DNA of 47,080 nucleotides from Candidatus Sulfotelmatobacter sp. (GCA_025462865.1 JAOAPI010000003.1:1-47080); one strand, 5' to 3'; positions 26,001 through 35,413 are shown, numbered from the stretch's first letter. Notes: a model not told the origin generated them from the letters alone. Made by a program: numbers and translations.

Positions 26001-28022
26001 ATGTCTTCGCCTGGTTATCTGGCAAAAGCCAGACAGCATCTTGTGGTTGGCACGAGCCTGTTTGCTCTGCTTGTCAACCTTGGAGCGCCGGTCACATCCG
26101 CCGCTGAAGAGCCAAAAGAACATTCAAAAACAGCCACGCCCATCAAACATGTCATCGTAATCATCGGAGAAAATCGCACGTTCGATCACGTCTTCGCCAC
26201 CTATCAACCGAAGCGTGGGCAAACCATCTCGAACCTGCTGTCCAAAGGCATTGTCAATTCTGACGGTACTCCCGGTCCCAATTTCTCATTAGCCAGCCAG
26301 TCCTCCGCCAACGACTCAACCGTGTATCAATTGAGTCCTTCCAGCAACGCCGCATATACGATACTGCCGCCAGTCCTTGCCGGCGGATACACCACGCCAC
26401 CCTTTCCGGATGTCGCAACCGCTAAATTCTATGAGAACGGTTTGCCGAATGACTATTACGTCTACCTGACCACGGGCGGCACCGGACTCAATCACGGAGA
26501 TGTCGACACTCGCGTCCCGAACGCGACCACACTGCCTTCCGGCCCGTTCCAGTTGACTTCCGCCACGCATCCTTACGATGCCTATGACAACAGCCCGGTG
26601 CACCGCTTCTACCAGATGTGGCAGCAGTTTGATTGCAACGCGGCAAACGCCACCACACTGAATCCCAGCGGATGCCGCGGCGATCTTTTCCCCTGGGTCG
26701 AGGACACGATCGGCGCCGGATCCAACGGCCTCGCTCAGCCCGCCGGCTTCAACGACACCACTACCAAAGAAGGCTCAACCTCGATGGGCTTTTACAACAT
26801 GTCGCAGGGCGACGCACCTTACTTGAAGTATCTCGCCGACAACTTCGCGATGAGTGACAATTTCCACCAATCCGTGACGGGTGGCACCGGCGCCAACCAC
26901 GTCATGCTCGGCACCGGCGATGCGATCTGGTTTAGCGATTCCAACGGCAATCCAGCTCAACCGCCACACAACGAATTGGTTGCCGCGGGCAGCCCTAATG
27001 CTGGCATCGTGGACGAAATCGAGAACCCGAATCCCCAGTCTGGCACCAATAACTACTACATAGAAGATGGCTACGGCGGCGGTTCTTATGGTTCTCCATC
27101 CTACGGCGGAGGAACCTACAGCAACTGCTCTGACGTCTCGCAGCCCGCAGTCGCTGAGATCACCGGCTACCTGAGTTCGCTCAGCAAGCCCATCAGCCCC
27201 AACTGCGATCCCAATCGCTTCTACCTTTTGAATAACTACAACCCCGGATACTACGGCGACGGCTCCAGCGCCTACGCTGACATCGGCAATCCGAACGAAA
27301 CGGTCTTCACCATCCCTCCATCGCCACTGCGAGATATCGGCGACGAGTTGATGGAGAAAAACATCTCTTGGGCCTACTACGGAGACCAGTGGGCCGCCTA
27401 TCTGGCCAATCCATACAACAATTATGTGACCCCGGATAACACCTACTGCAACATCTGCAACCCATTCCTGTACTCGACTTCGATCATGACGAGTGCGGCG
27501 GGCCGATCGCATCAGCAGGACACCACGTCTTTCTACCAGGCAATCCAGAACGGCACGCTGCCGGCAGTTTCCTACGTGAAACCCGACGGCTGGCTCGACG
27601 GACATCCCGCCTCTTCAAAACTGAATCTGTTCGAAGGCTTCGTAAAGAAAATTGTGGACGAAGTGAAAGCCAACCGGGAACTGTGGGAGAGCACGGCCAT
27701 CATCGTCACCTTCGACGAAGGTGGAGGTTACTACGATTCCGGCTACATTCAACCACTCGACTATTTCGGCGATGGCACCCGCATACCAACGCTGGTAGTT
27801 TCTCCGCATACCAAAGCCGGACATATCTCGCACACCTACACCGACCACGTTTCGATTTTGAAATTCATCGAAGCCAACTGGAAACTCGCTCCGCTGACCG
27901 CCCGCAGCCGGGACAATTTCCCCAATCCCAAAGCCAGCAAGCAGAATCCCTACGTTCCGACGAATAGTCCAGCCATCGGCGATCTGATGGATCTGTTCAC
28001 CTTTGGTGAGCACGGAAAGTAA
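26001..28022 (+). CDS. Secreted phosphoesterase (acid phosphatase/phospholipase C family)
   Basis: 673 residues with a signal peptide (HLVVGTSLFALLVNLGAPVTSAAEE). The PF04185-type phosphoesterase domain starts with KHVIVIIGENRTFDHVFATY, where the Glu-Asn pair and following Thr form the nucleophile/metal region. It continues with ADNFAMSDNFHQSVTGGTGANH and the C-terminal metal residues in VTFDEGGGYYD and YTDHVSILKFIEANW. It would cleave phosphate mono- or diesters outside the cytoplasm. A Tyr/Gly/Ser-rich insert near residue 360 is unusual. Strong ribosome-binding site AGGAGG at 25990. Monocistronic, ended by a strong terminator. It may supply phosphate to the uptake system encoded further on. 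Confidence 0.88.
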   Translation: MSSPGYLAKARQHLVVGTSLFALLVNLGAPVTSAAEEPKEHSKTATPIKHVIVIIGENRTFDHVFATYQPKRGQTISNLLSKGIVNSDGTPGPNFSLASQSSANDSTVYQLSPSSNAAYTILPPVLAGGYTTPPFPDVATAKFYENGLPNDYYVYLTTGGTGLNHGDVDTRVPNATTLPSGPFQLTSATHPYDAYDNSPVHRFYQMWQQFDCNAANATTLNPSGCRGDLFPWVEDTIGAGSNGLAQPAGFNDTTTKEGSTSMGFYNMSQGDAPYLKYLADNFAMSDNFHQSVTGGTGANHVMLGTGDAIWFSDSNGNPAQPPHNELVAAGSPNAGIVDEIENPNPQSGTNNYYIEDGYGGGSYGSPSYGGGTYSNCSDVSQPAVAEITGYLSSLSKPISPNCDPNRFYLLNNYNPGYYGDGSSAYADIGNPNETVFTIPPSPLRDIGDELMEKNISWAYYGDQWAAYLANPYNNYVTPDNTYCNICNPFLYSTSIMTSAAGRSHQQDTTSFYQAIQNGTLPAVSYVKPDGWLDGHPASSKLNLFEGFVKKIVDEVKANRELWESTAIIVTFDEGGGYYDSGYIQPLDYFGDGTRIPTLVVSPHTKAGHISHTYTDHVSILKFIEANWKLAPLTARSRDNFPNPKASKQNPYVPTNSPAIGDLMDLFTFGEHGK

Positions 28023-28059
28023 TAGTGTCGTAACTATCAGTCAGTAAATGCCAGCCACG

Positions 28060-28106
28060 TTGGCGTCAACCGGCAACTCTTATCGCCGGTTGACGCCAAT
28101 TTCTTT
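28060..28106 (+). terminator. Intrinsic terminator of the phosphoesterase gene
   Basis: TTGGCGTCAACCGGC (28060-28074) pairs perfectly with GCCGGTTGACGCCAA (28085-28099): a 15-bp stem with a 10-nt loop, followed by TTTCTTT. Confidence 0.9.
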
Positions 28107-28313
28107 CCCCAACTCAGCCAATCAATAGCAACGCGCGCATGCCGACAATAGCTCGGCTCGCACCGCTCGATGCATTCGCATTCGGAAATACTTGAATTTG
28201 CTGCGACGGAGAATTTGATGTATGGTTCTTTGGATTCTTGGAGTCACGAGAATCCTCCCCTAACGTTCATCGCTTCTCGTTTAAGTACCGTCTCGCAATT
28301 CTGGAGAACTCTC

Positions 28314-29705
28314 ATGAAACCCGCCTGGCTTTTATCTGCATTTCTGATTCTGGTTTCCGCCGCGCTACTGGCGCAATCGAACCCGGTTCCGCTGGTTTAT
28401 CAATCCCTCAGGCCAGTCAGCGCCCCGCCCGGCCATGCGACCTTCACTCTCGGCGTTCGTGGGACGGGCTTTGTCTCCGGAGCTGTTGTCCAATGGAACG
28501 GACAACCACTGGTCACAAGATTCGTTTCCAGCAGCGCTCTGGCAGCCATCGTCCCCGCAGCCCTGGTGTCCACGCCGGGTACTGGTTCGGTGACCGTTAC
28601 CAACCCGCACGGGATTGCCTCCAACATTGTTTATTTCCCGGTTCGTCACCGCTCCTCTACCGTCACTTTGGCCACAGACCCAGCCACCATCGAAAGCGGC
28701 ATGGTCGTGGTGTGCGATTTCAATCGGGATAACAAGCCCGACATTTCTGTGTTCGGAGAAGACAACGCGGGAAACGCTTATCTCGATACCTACTTCAGCA
28801 ATGGCACGGGGAACTTTCTGAAGATCGCAGGGCCGCAATTCCAGAATTCTTCGATTATCGGTCCCGGCGAAGTTACCGGCGATTTCAACAATGATGGAAA
28901 TCTCGATGTAGCGGTATCCATTGACGGTACCTACAAAATTTATCTTGGAAACGGACGTGGTGGCTTCACTCTCGCACCGGGAGTTGTGTTCGGAACCGGA
29001 GTGGTTGCCGATGTAAATGGCGATGGCATCCTCGACTTTGTAACCATGAATTTCGACCAGGTGTTTACCCTTATCGTTTCTCTCGGCAACGGCGATGGCA
29101 CATTCACGGATAACGGCCAGGACGTTCTAGTCAACGGGAAGATAAGCGGAGTGCCAGTGATCGGCGATTTCAACGGAGACGGCAACCTCGACGTGGCGAT
29201 TCCAGGCACCTCCGCGGTGGCAGTCTTCCTGGGAAAGGGCGATGGGACTCTCCAGGCGGAAGTTGATTACCCAGTTTCGGGCGGCTCAAGCTACGGCGGC
29301 AGTTTTGCCGTTGCCGCCGACATCAACGGGGACGGCAAACTTGACGTCGTTACCAATGGCGCTTCAGTGCTGCTCGGAAATGGCGACGGAACATTTGTTA
29401 ATACGTTCTCGATGCCCGTTAACAGTCACGCCGCCGGAAACCTCGAAATCGGCGACATTAACGGGGACGGAAAGCTCGACTTGGCGACCACGGCCATCGA
29501 TTTTGGGACCAGCCAAATGATGCTGGACATCCTGTTGGGGAATGGCGACGGAACATTCCAAAGTCCTGTCACTCAGGTCTTAGGCAGCGGCGAAGTCTGC
29601 TGCGCGCCACTGGGCATGGCCGACTTCAATCATGACGGGCGGCTCGACTTCGCAATCGGTGGCCTCGGTTCCGGGCTTGTCCTTCTGCAGACTCCATCTA
29701 AGTAG
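28314..29705 (+). CDS. Secreted VCBS/FG-GAP repeat protein with IPT-like domain
   Basis: About 463 residues. A signal peptide (MKPAWLLSAFLILVSAALLAQS) is followed by an IPT/TIG-like domain and then seven VCBS/FG-GAP units of the type DFNGDGNLDVAI (variants DVNGDGILD, DINGDGKLD, DFNHDGRLD). Each has a calcium-binding DxNxDGxxD loop, and together they should form a beta-propeller-like structure. Such proteins lie at the cell surface or outside, with binding roles. Start chosen at ATG 28314 because GGAG precedes it and the signal peptide begins there; the frame is open back to 28170. The ligand is unknown. Confidence 0.87.
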   Translation: MKPAWLLSAFLILVSAALLAQSNPVPLVYQSLRPVSAPPGHATFTLGVRGTGFVSGAVVQWNGQPLVTRFVSSSALAAIVPAALVSTPGTGSVTVTNPHGIASNIVYFPVRHRSSTVTLATDPATIESGMVVVCDFNRDNKPDISVFGEDNAGNAYLDTYFSNGTGNFLKIAGPQFQNSSIIGPGEVTGDFNNDGNLDVAVSIDGTYKIYLGNGRGGFTLAPGVVFGTGVVADVNGDGILDFVTMNFDQVFTLIVSLGNGDGTFTDNGQDVLVNGKISGVPVIGDFNGDGNLDVAIPGTSAVAVFLGKGDGTLQAEVDYPVSGGSSYGGSFAVAADINGDGKLDVVTNGASVLLGNGDGTFVNTFSMPVNSHAAGNLEIGDINGDGKLDLATTAIDFGTSQMMLDILLGNGDGTFQSPVTQVLGSGEVCCAPLGMADFNHDGRLDFAIGGLGSGLVLLQTPSK

Positions 29706-29728
29706 ACCAGGCCTTACTTGAGAACAGT

Positions 29729-29764
29729 AAAGCGGATGTCCCGAATCCCCGGTTCATCCGCTTT
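29729..29764 (+). terminator. Probable terminator after the VCBS-repeat gene
   Basis: AAAGCGGATG (29729-29738) pairs with CATCCGCTTT (29755-29764) over a 16-nt loop; the stem ends in TTT followed by CTCGTT. No long T-run, so moderate confidence. Confidence 0.5.
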
Positions 29765-29866
29765 CTCGTTCTACCCCGTGTTCCACCGTGCCCCCGTATT
29801 TAAGGTTTTTGCAGCCAGAATCTCCCGCTCCCCATCGCGCATCCGTTATCCTAGTACCGTACTCAT

Positions 29867-32371
29867 ATGGCTATCCCGAAATCTAAGACTTCCGGCCGCA
29901 CGGCCGCTGTCATCAACGGCTCCAACGGTTCGAATCCCGAAGGCGAAAGTGTTTTCAATGCCTTCCGGCAGTGGGGATACCTCGAGGGCGATCTCGACCC
30001 GCTCGGTTTCCTCCGCCCCCGCGCCACGCCTGAGTTGCAGATCGAAGGCGAGTACGCTCGTGAAGCTCGCGCCATTTATTCCAGCACCATCGGCGTCGAG
30101 ATCAACCACATCTATTCTCCCGAACGCCGCCGCTGGATTTACGAGCGCATGGAGTCCGAGCCTCAGCCGGAAGACCAGCAGCGCATTCTCGACCTTCTCA
30201 TCCGCGCCGACATCTTCGAGCAGGTCATGCAGCAGCGATATCTCGGCAGCAAGCGGTTTTCGCTGGAAGGCGTCACCGCGCTGATTCCGCTGGTCGATGA
30301 GCTTCTGGAAACCGGTTCCCGTCTCGGGGCCTGTGAACTCGTCATGGGCATGAGCCATCGCGGCCGCCTCAACGTCATGGCTCACGTCGCCCGGCGGCCC
30401 ACTGAGGAAATCTTTGCCGGATTCGAAGACGTCGACCCCCGCAGCGTCCTCGGTTCCGGCGACGTCAAGTACCACATGGGTGCGACCGGCGAGTACACCA
30501 CGCGTAGCGGCAACAAAGTTCACATCCATCTGGTCTCAAATCCCAGCCATCTCGAAGCAGTCGATCCCGTTACTGTCGGCCGCAGTCGCGCCAAGCAGGA
30601 CCGTGCCGGTGAAGGCGGCCGCGAAAAATATCTCCCGCTGCTCGTCCACGGCGATGCCGCGTTCGCCGGACAAGGCATCCTCGCCGAGACCATGAACTAC
30701 GCCGACCTTCCCGGCTACACCGTCGGCGGCACGATCCACGTCATCGTCAACAACCTCCTCGGATTCACCACCAGCTATCTCGAAGAGCACTCCACGCGGT
30801 TCGCCGCCTGCATCGCCCGCCGCCAGTCGATTCCCATCTTCCACGTCAATGGCGAAGATGTGGACGCCGTCGTCCGCGTCGCCCGCCTCGCCACCGAATA
30901 CCGCTACCAGTTCGGCACCGACGTCGTAATCGATCTCATCGGCTACCGCCGCCACGGTCATAGCGAAGTCGACGATCCCACTGTCACGCAACCGCTGCTC
31001 TACAAGAAAATCAAAGAGCATCCGCCTCTGTGGGAAATCTACGCCGACGACATTGGCGCTACCGATGCTCCAGCCCGGGCCGCGGCCATAAAAGCGGAAT
31101 TCGAAGCCGCGCAGAAAGGCGCGGGCAAGGTCACCAAGAAGCCTTTGATGCGCGACTTGCCGAAGTATTGGGACCAGTACTACGGAGGCCTGCACAAACC
31201 AGAGTACGAACTAGAAACCGGAGTCTCAACGGAAGAGTTAGCAGAGCTTACGAATCGTCTTGCTGCCTATCCGGAAGGTTTCCACATTCATCCCAAGGTA
31301 AAGAAATTGCTCGAGCAGCGCGCGGAGATGGGCACAGGCAAACGTCCTGTCGATTACGGAATGGCTGAAGCTCTCGCCTTCGCCAGCCTGGTAAAAGCCG
31401 GCATTCCGGTTCGCCTCTCCGGGCAGGACTCTCGCCGCGGCACCTTCAACCAGCGCCACTCCGTTCTTGTCGACATCGAGAACGAAAACGAATACGTCCC
31501 GCTGGAAAATATCGCGCCCGGCCAAGCCCGCTGCGGAATTCACAACTCAACTCTCTCGGAACCGGGAGTGCTCGGCTTCGAATACGGCTACAGCCGCGAT
31601 TATCCCGAAGCGCTCGTCCTCTGGGAGGCTCAGTTCGGTGACTTTGTAAACGTGGCGCAGGCCATCATCGATCAGTTTATCTCCGCCGGCGAAGCAAAGT
31701 GGAACCTGCTCTCCGGCGTCGTCCTCCTCCTGCCTCACGGGTACGAAGGCCAGGGACCGGAACATTCCAGCGCCCGTATCGAGCGCTTCCTGCAACTCGC
31801 TGCGAAACACAATATCCAGATCGCGCAGCCTTCGAACGCCGCGCAATATTTTCATTTGCTTCGCCGTCAAGCTCTACGCCATTGGCGGAAACCGCTCGTG
31901 GTATTCACGCCGAAAAGCATGTTGCGCCACCCCGACGCTTCCTCGCCGATCGCGGACTTCACTCAGAAAAACTTTCAGAACGTAATTCCCGACACCGAAA
32001 TCGGAGAAGCTGATCGCATTCTGGTCTGCACCGGCAAAATCGGCCACGAACTCCGCGCCGAGCGCAAGAAAAGAAAAGACACTTCCACCGCGATCGTATT
32101 TCTCGAACAGCTCTATCCTTTTCCGGAACAAGAACTCACCGCCGAGTTCGCCCGCCACGGAAACGACGGCGACATCGTCTGGGTGCAAGAAGAGCCCGCC
32201 AATATGGGAGCGCTATTCAACATGCTCCCACGCCTGCAGCGGATCGCCGGCAATCGCCATGTGCTGTCAGTAAAGCGCAGCTCCAGCGCCAGCCCCGCCA
32301 CCGGCAGCGCCAAAGCCCACGAAGTAGAACAGAAAACGCTGCTGACCCTAGCCTTCACGACGAAGGGATAA
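29867..32371 (+). CDS. sucA: 2-oxoglutarate dehydrogenase E1 component
   Basis: Thiamine-diphosphate decarboxylase of the 2-oxoglutarate dehydrogenase complex in the TCA cycle. 834 residues; about 100 shorter than the E. coli protein, mainly at the N-terminus. Diagnostic motifs: VMGMSHRGRLNVMAH, DVKYHMGATGEY, VHGDAAFAGQGI, the ThDP-binding VNGEDVDAV with following NNLLGFTT context, GYRRHGHSEVDDP, and SGQDSRRGTFNQRHS. No E2 (sucB) or E3 gene lies adjacent. No convincing ribosome-binding site precedes ATG 29867. The N-terminal 30 residues are low-complexity (Ser/Asn/Gly). Confidence 0.95.
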   Translation: MAIPKSKTSGRTAAVINGSNGSNPEGESVFNAFRQWGYLEGDLDPLGFLRPRATPELQIEGEYAREARAIYSSTIGVEINHIYSPERRRWIYERMESEPQPEDQQRILDLLIRADIFEQVMQQRYLGSKRFSLEGVTALIPLVDELLETGSRLGACELVMGMSHRGRLNVMAHVARRPTEEIFAGFEDVDPRSVLGSGDVKYHMGATGEYTTRSGNKVHIHLVSNPSHLEAVDPVTVGRSRAKQDRAGEGGREKYLPLLVHGDAAFAGQGILAETMNYADLPGYTVGGTIHVIVNNLLGFTTSYLEEHSTRFAACIARRQSIPIFHVNGEDVDAVVRVARLATEYRYQFGTDVVIDLIGYRRHGHSEVDDPTVTQPLLYKKIKEHPPLWEIYADDIGATDAPARAAAIKAEFEAAQKGAGKVTKKPLMRDLPKYWDQYYGGLHKPEYELETGVSTEELAELTNRLAAYPEGFHIHPKVKKLLEQRAEMGTGKRPVDYGMAEALAFASLVKAGIPVRLSGQDSRRGTFNQRHSVLVDIENENEYVPLENIAPGQARCGIHNSTLSEPGVLGFEYGYSRDYPEALVLWEAQFGDFVNVAQAIIDQFISAGEAKWNLLSGVVLLLPHGYEGQGPEHSSARIERFLQLAAKHNIQIAQPSNAAQYFHLLRRQALRHWRKPLVVFTPKSMLRHPDASSPIADFTQKNFQNVIPDTEIGEADRILVCTGKIGHELRAERKKRKDTSTAIVFLEQLYPFPEQELTAEFARHGNDGDIVWVQEEPANMGALFNMLPRLQRIAGNRHVLSVKRSSSASPATGSAKAHEVEQKTLLTLAFTTKG

Positions 32372-32400
32372 GAGTCATAAACCGCTCGGTTCGCTCGTGT

Positions 32401-32457
32401 GGTGCGGGCACTATTGCCCGTGTACCATTAGGGTGGCGCAGCGCTTTCAGCGCTGCG
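32401..32457. repeat. Two adjacent REP-like palindromes
   Basis: First: CGGGCA (32405-32410) with TGCCCG (32415-32420), flanked by GGT and ACC. Second: CGCAGCGCT (32437-32445) with AGCGCTGCG (32449-32457), 3-nt loop. The second, with its flank GGGTGG, recurs at 33157-33183. Confidence 0.75.
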
Positions 32458-32509
32458 GTAGAACGAACGACGGCTGCCGCTGAGGTACGTTGCGCGGGAC
32501 GGAGGCTCG

Positions 32510-33112
32510 TCATGGCCGCTCAGTCACGGCTTTCCCGCCGCCTCCCGGCAACCTCGCCTTCTTCCCCCCGCCACTCTCCCCCGCAAACAACTCCCCCAAA
32601 CTCTCATACGCATAAATCGTCGGCGCATGATTCTGCATCAACCCGCCCGTATCCGCAGTCGGCCCATAATTGCTGTGCACATCCCTGCCCAGCATCCTCA
32701 GCATCGCCATCAACTGTCCGCGATGATGCGAAGTATGCGTCATCCGACGCGTCATCACCCACGCCCGGGACCGCTCCACATCGAAAAACTTCACATCCTC
32801 TTCCCACCAAACTTCATCCTTTTGCTGCAACGCCGCCAACCGCTTCCCGCTATCCTCCGCGTACTGCTTCATGAACTCCAGCCGCACTTCGTCCTTCGGT
32901 AGCGGAGGCGCGCCCACATCAATTCCCAGCATGTTGCGGAACCACAAATCTTCGCTCACGCACTGATGCACCATCTGCTCATGCACGCTGCGCCCCCGCG
33001 GATCCTCCTCTCCCGGCCTCACCGGGAGATCCTCATCCCGAAATTCGCTCCACACACTAACCACTTTCACCCGCTCAGTGGCATACGTTTCGACGAGAAA
33101 TGTGTACCTCAT
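32510..33112 (-). CDS. DinB-family putative metal-dependent protein
   Basis: 200 residues of the DinB/YfiT four-helix fold. The three expected metal-binding His are visible: His in the HEQMVHQCV helix and the pair in MTHTSHHRGQLMAML. The C-terminal 40 residues (after YGPTADTGGL) are Gly/Lys/Arg-rich and probably disordered. Such proteins act as thiol-dependent transferases or are of unknown function. It is flanked on both sides by REP-like palindromes and faces sucA. Confidence 0.87.
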   Translation of the reverse strand: MRYTFLVETYATERVKVVSVWSEFRDEDLPVRPGEEDPRGRSVHEQMVHQCVSEDLWFRNMLGIDVGAPPLPKDEVRLEFMKQYAEDSGKRLAALQQKDEVWWEEDVKFFDVERSRAWVMTRRMTHTSHHRGQLMAMLRMLGRDVHSNYGPTADTGGLMQNHAPTIYAYESLGELFAGESGGGKKARLPGGGGKAVTERP

Positions 33113-33156
33113 AGCCGCAAATGTTACCCTAACAGGCTGCTGAACGCCTTGATTTT

Positions 33157-33219
33157 GGGTGGCGCAGCGCTTCGAGCGCTGCGATGAGTTACTCCCGGGA
33201 TCGGGGCTTTAGCCCCTGA
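33157..33219. repeat. REP-like palindrome pair upstream of hyuA
   Basis: CGCAGCGCT (33163-33171) with AGCGCTGCG (33175-33183), preceded by GGGTGG as in the copy at 32431. A second hairpin, GGGGCT (33203-33208) with AGCCCC (33211-33216), lies 18 nt ahead of the hyuA ATG and touches its AGGA ribosome-binding site. Confidence 0.75.
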
Positions 33220-33234
33220 GGAAAACTCCACTTC

Positions 33235-35259
33235 ATGCCCAGCCGCCCCCAACCACTTCGCGTAGCCATCGACACCGGCGGCACCTTCACCGACTGCGTC
33301 TGGATCGATGCCTCCAACCACCTCCGCATGCTGAAACTCTTCTCCACTCCCGCTGACCCTTCCCAATCCATCGTCGAAGCACTGAAAAAGATCGATCACA
33401 AAGGTGAATTCATCATTCTGCACGGGACAACCGTCGGCACCAACACCCTGCTCGAACGCAAAGGCGCTCGCACCGCCCTGGTCACCACTGCCGGATTCGA
33501 AGACGCTATCGAGATCGGACGTCAGGCTCGCCCCAAGCTTTACGACTTCTTCTTCGACCGTGTCGAACCGTTAGTCCCAGCCGAGCTTCGCTTCGGCATC
33601 GAAGAACGCACCGCCAGCGACGGAGAAATCTTGACGTCGCCCTCGCCCGCGCAGTTGAAAGCACTGGCCTCCGAAGTATCAACGAATCGTCCCGAGTCCA
33701 TTGCCATCTCGCTGCTTTTCTCATTCGCAAATCCAAAAAACGAAATAGCCATTGCGGCAGCCCTAACACCTGTTGGCATCCCCATCTCCATTTCTCACCA
33801 AATCCTCCCCGAATTCCGCGAGTACGAGCGCACCTCAACAGTAGTAATCAACGCCTACCTCCAACCTGTAATGCAGCGCTACCTGGAAAACCTGCAATCC
33901 CGCTCTCGTAGAGACGTTGCTCGCAACGTCTCTACCGGCACCCGTCCCCGAATTTTCGTCATGCAATCCAGCGGCGGCATCACCTCTCTCGCCACCGCTG
34001 CTCGCGAGCCCGTCCGCACCGTTCTCTCCGGCCCCGCCGGAGGCGTAGTCGGCGCCGCAGCCAGCGCCCGGCGCAGCGGCTTCGAACGCATCATCGCCTT
34101 CGACATGGGAGGCACCTCCACGGACGTCTCCCTGGTCGAGGGCGTGCCGACGACCGCTAACGACGCCCAAATTGCCGGACTTCCTATCAGCGTCCCCATG
34201 CTCGACATCCACACCGTGGGCGCCGGTGGAGGCTCGCTGGCCCGATTCGACGCGGGGGGCGTTCTCCGCGTCGGCCCCGAGTCCGCCGGCGCCGACCCAG
34301 GCCCCATCTGCTACGGACGCGGCACCCAACCTACGGTCACCGACGCCAACCTCTTATTAGGCCGCTTGCAGCCCACGAAATTTCTAGGCGGCGACTTCAC
34401 GCTCGACCTCGAACGCACCCACACTGTCACCCGCGAATGGCTGAAGCAGCAGGGAAGTCCGCTCACACTTGAAAAGTTTGCGGCCGGCGTGATCCGGATT
34501 GTCAATGCCACGATGGAGAAAGCTATCCGCGTGGTCTCTATCGAGCGAGGCCGCGATCCTCGCGACTTCGCCCTCGTCGCCTTCGGCGGTGCCGGAGGCC
34601 TTCACGCCTGCGCCCTCGCAGAATCACTCAGCATTCCTCGCGTAATCGTGCCAGCTCTTCCCGGCGCGCTCTCCGCTCTCGGAATTCTGGTCAGCGATGT
34701 CGTAAAGGATTATTCCCGAACCGTCTTGTTGAGTGTCTCAGGCAAACTTCCGCACGCCCGTCTTTCCGATGAATTCGCAGCCTTGAAAAAACAGGCCGCT
34801 AAAGATTTTCAGCAGGAATCTTGGAAGGGAAGCGTGCACTATCAGCCCAGCGTCGATCTCCGCTACCGCGGCCAGGGATACGAACTCAGTCTGCCCTTCA
34901 CGAGGAATCTGCTAGCCGATTTTCAGAACGAGCACGAACGCCGCTATGGCTATGCCCATTCCACCCGCGAAATCGAACTTGTCACCCTCCGCCTCCGCGC
35001 AGTCGTAAAGTCACGCGTGGGGACGGGCACTCTTGCCCGTCCAGGCCGAGCGAAGCTCGGCTCGCCCTCCTCGCTCAAAGCCCCGGTCTTATTCGACGGC
35101 AAGAAACTCGAAACGACACTCTATTCTCGCGACACTATCAAGTCAGGCACAATCTACCGCGGCCCTGCCATCGTCACCGAGTACAGCGCCACCACAGTGA
35201 TCCCACCCGGCAAACGCTTCAAGCTCGACTCTGCTCGAAACGTACTGATAACCATCTGA
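33235..35259 (+). CDS. hyuA: Hydantoinase/oxoprolinase subunit A family protein
   Basis: 674 residues. The N-terminal hydantoinase A domain has RVAIDTGGTFTDCVW (ATP-binding start) and LHGTTVGTNTLLERKGA. The central domain has FVMQSSGGI, VLSGPAGGVVGA, FDMGGTSTDVSLV and VGAGGGS. It is ATP-dependent and would open hydantoins, 5-oxoproline or similar rings, or carboxylate ketones. The usual partner HyuB is not next to it. Two GC-rich palindromes are embedded in frame (codons about 225-235 and 595-610), adding RRDVARNVSTG and VGTGTLARPGRAKLGS where relatives have short loops. ATG 33235 has only a distant AGGA. No other gene in its operon. Confidence 0.9.
   Translation: MPSRPQPLRVAIDTGGTFTDCVWIDASNHLRMLKLFSTPADPSQSIVEALKKIDHKGEFIILHGTTVGTNTLLERKGARTALVTTAGFEDAIEIGRQARPKLYDFFFDRVEPLVPAELRFGIEERTASDGEILTSPSPAQLKALASEVSTNRPESIAISLLFSFANPKNEIAIAAALTPVGIPISISHQILPEFREYERTSTVVINAYLQPVMQRYLENLQSRSRRDVARNVSTGTRPRIFVMQSSGGITSLATAAREPVRTVLSGPAGGVVGAAASARRSGFERIIAFDMGGTSTDVSLVEGVPTTANDAQIAGLPISVPMLDIHTVGAGGGSLARFDAGGVLRVGPESAGADPGPICYGRGTQPTVTDANLLLGRLQPTKFLGGDFTLDLERTHTVTREWLKQQGSPLTLEKFAAGVIRIVNATMEKAIRVVSIERGRDPRDFALVAFGGAGGLHACALAESLSIPRVIVPALPGALSALGILVSDVVKDYSRTVLLSVSGKLPHARLSDEFAALKKQAAKDFQQESWKGSVHYQPSVDLRYRGQGYELSLPFTRNLLADFQNEHERRYGYAHSTREIELVTLRLRAVVKSRVGTGTLARPGRAKLGSPSSLKAPVLFDGKKLETTLYSRDTIKSGTIYRGPAIVTEYSATTVIPPGKRFKLDSARNVLITI
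33908..33935. repeat. In-gene palindrome in hyuA (first)
   Basis: GTAGAGACGTTGC (33908-33920) pairs with GCAACGTCTCTAC (33923-33935): perfect 13-bp arms with a 2-nt centre. It reads in frame as RRDVARNVST. Confidence 0.85.
35021..35061. repeat. In-gene palindrome pair in hyuA (second)
   Basis: GGACGGGCA (35021-35029) with TGCCCGTCC (35034-35042), then GCCGAGC (35045-35051) with GCTCGGC (35055-35061). In frame as GTGTLARPGRAKLG. The first arms resemble the intergenic copy at 32405-32420. Confidence 0.82.
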
Positions 35260-35413
35260 TCTCCCGAATTGATACAAATCCAAAAAACATCATCTGGTAA
35301 AAATGTTTTAAACATTCCACCCTACTCGCGGGTTATGCCCCTTTTATTTGCAACCTCTGAAGACTATTCACACTCCAATAATTAGCAAGGCTGGTCAGTT
35401 AAAGGAGAATTCG

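Noticed and set aside
26775..27605. Minus-strand open frame of 276 codons
   Set aside because: Antisense to the phosphoesterase gene; low-complexity Val/Gly-rich translation typical of a shadow frame.
35302..35316. AATGTTT/AAACATT inverted repeat after hyuA as terminator
   Set aside because: AT-only weak stem and no T-run behind it.
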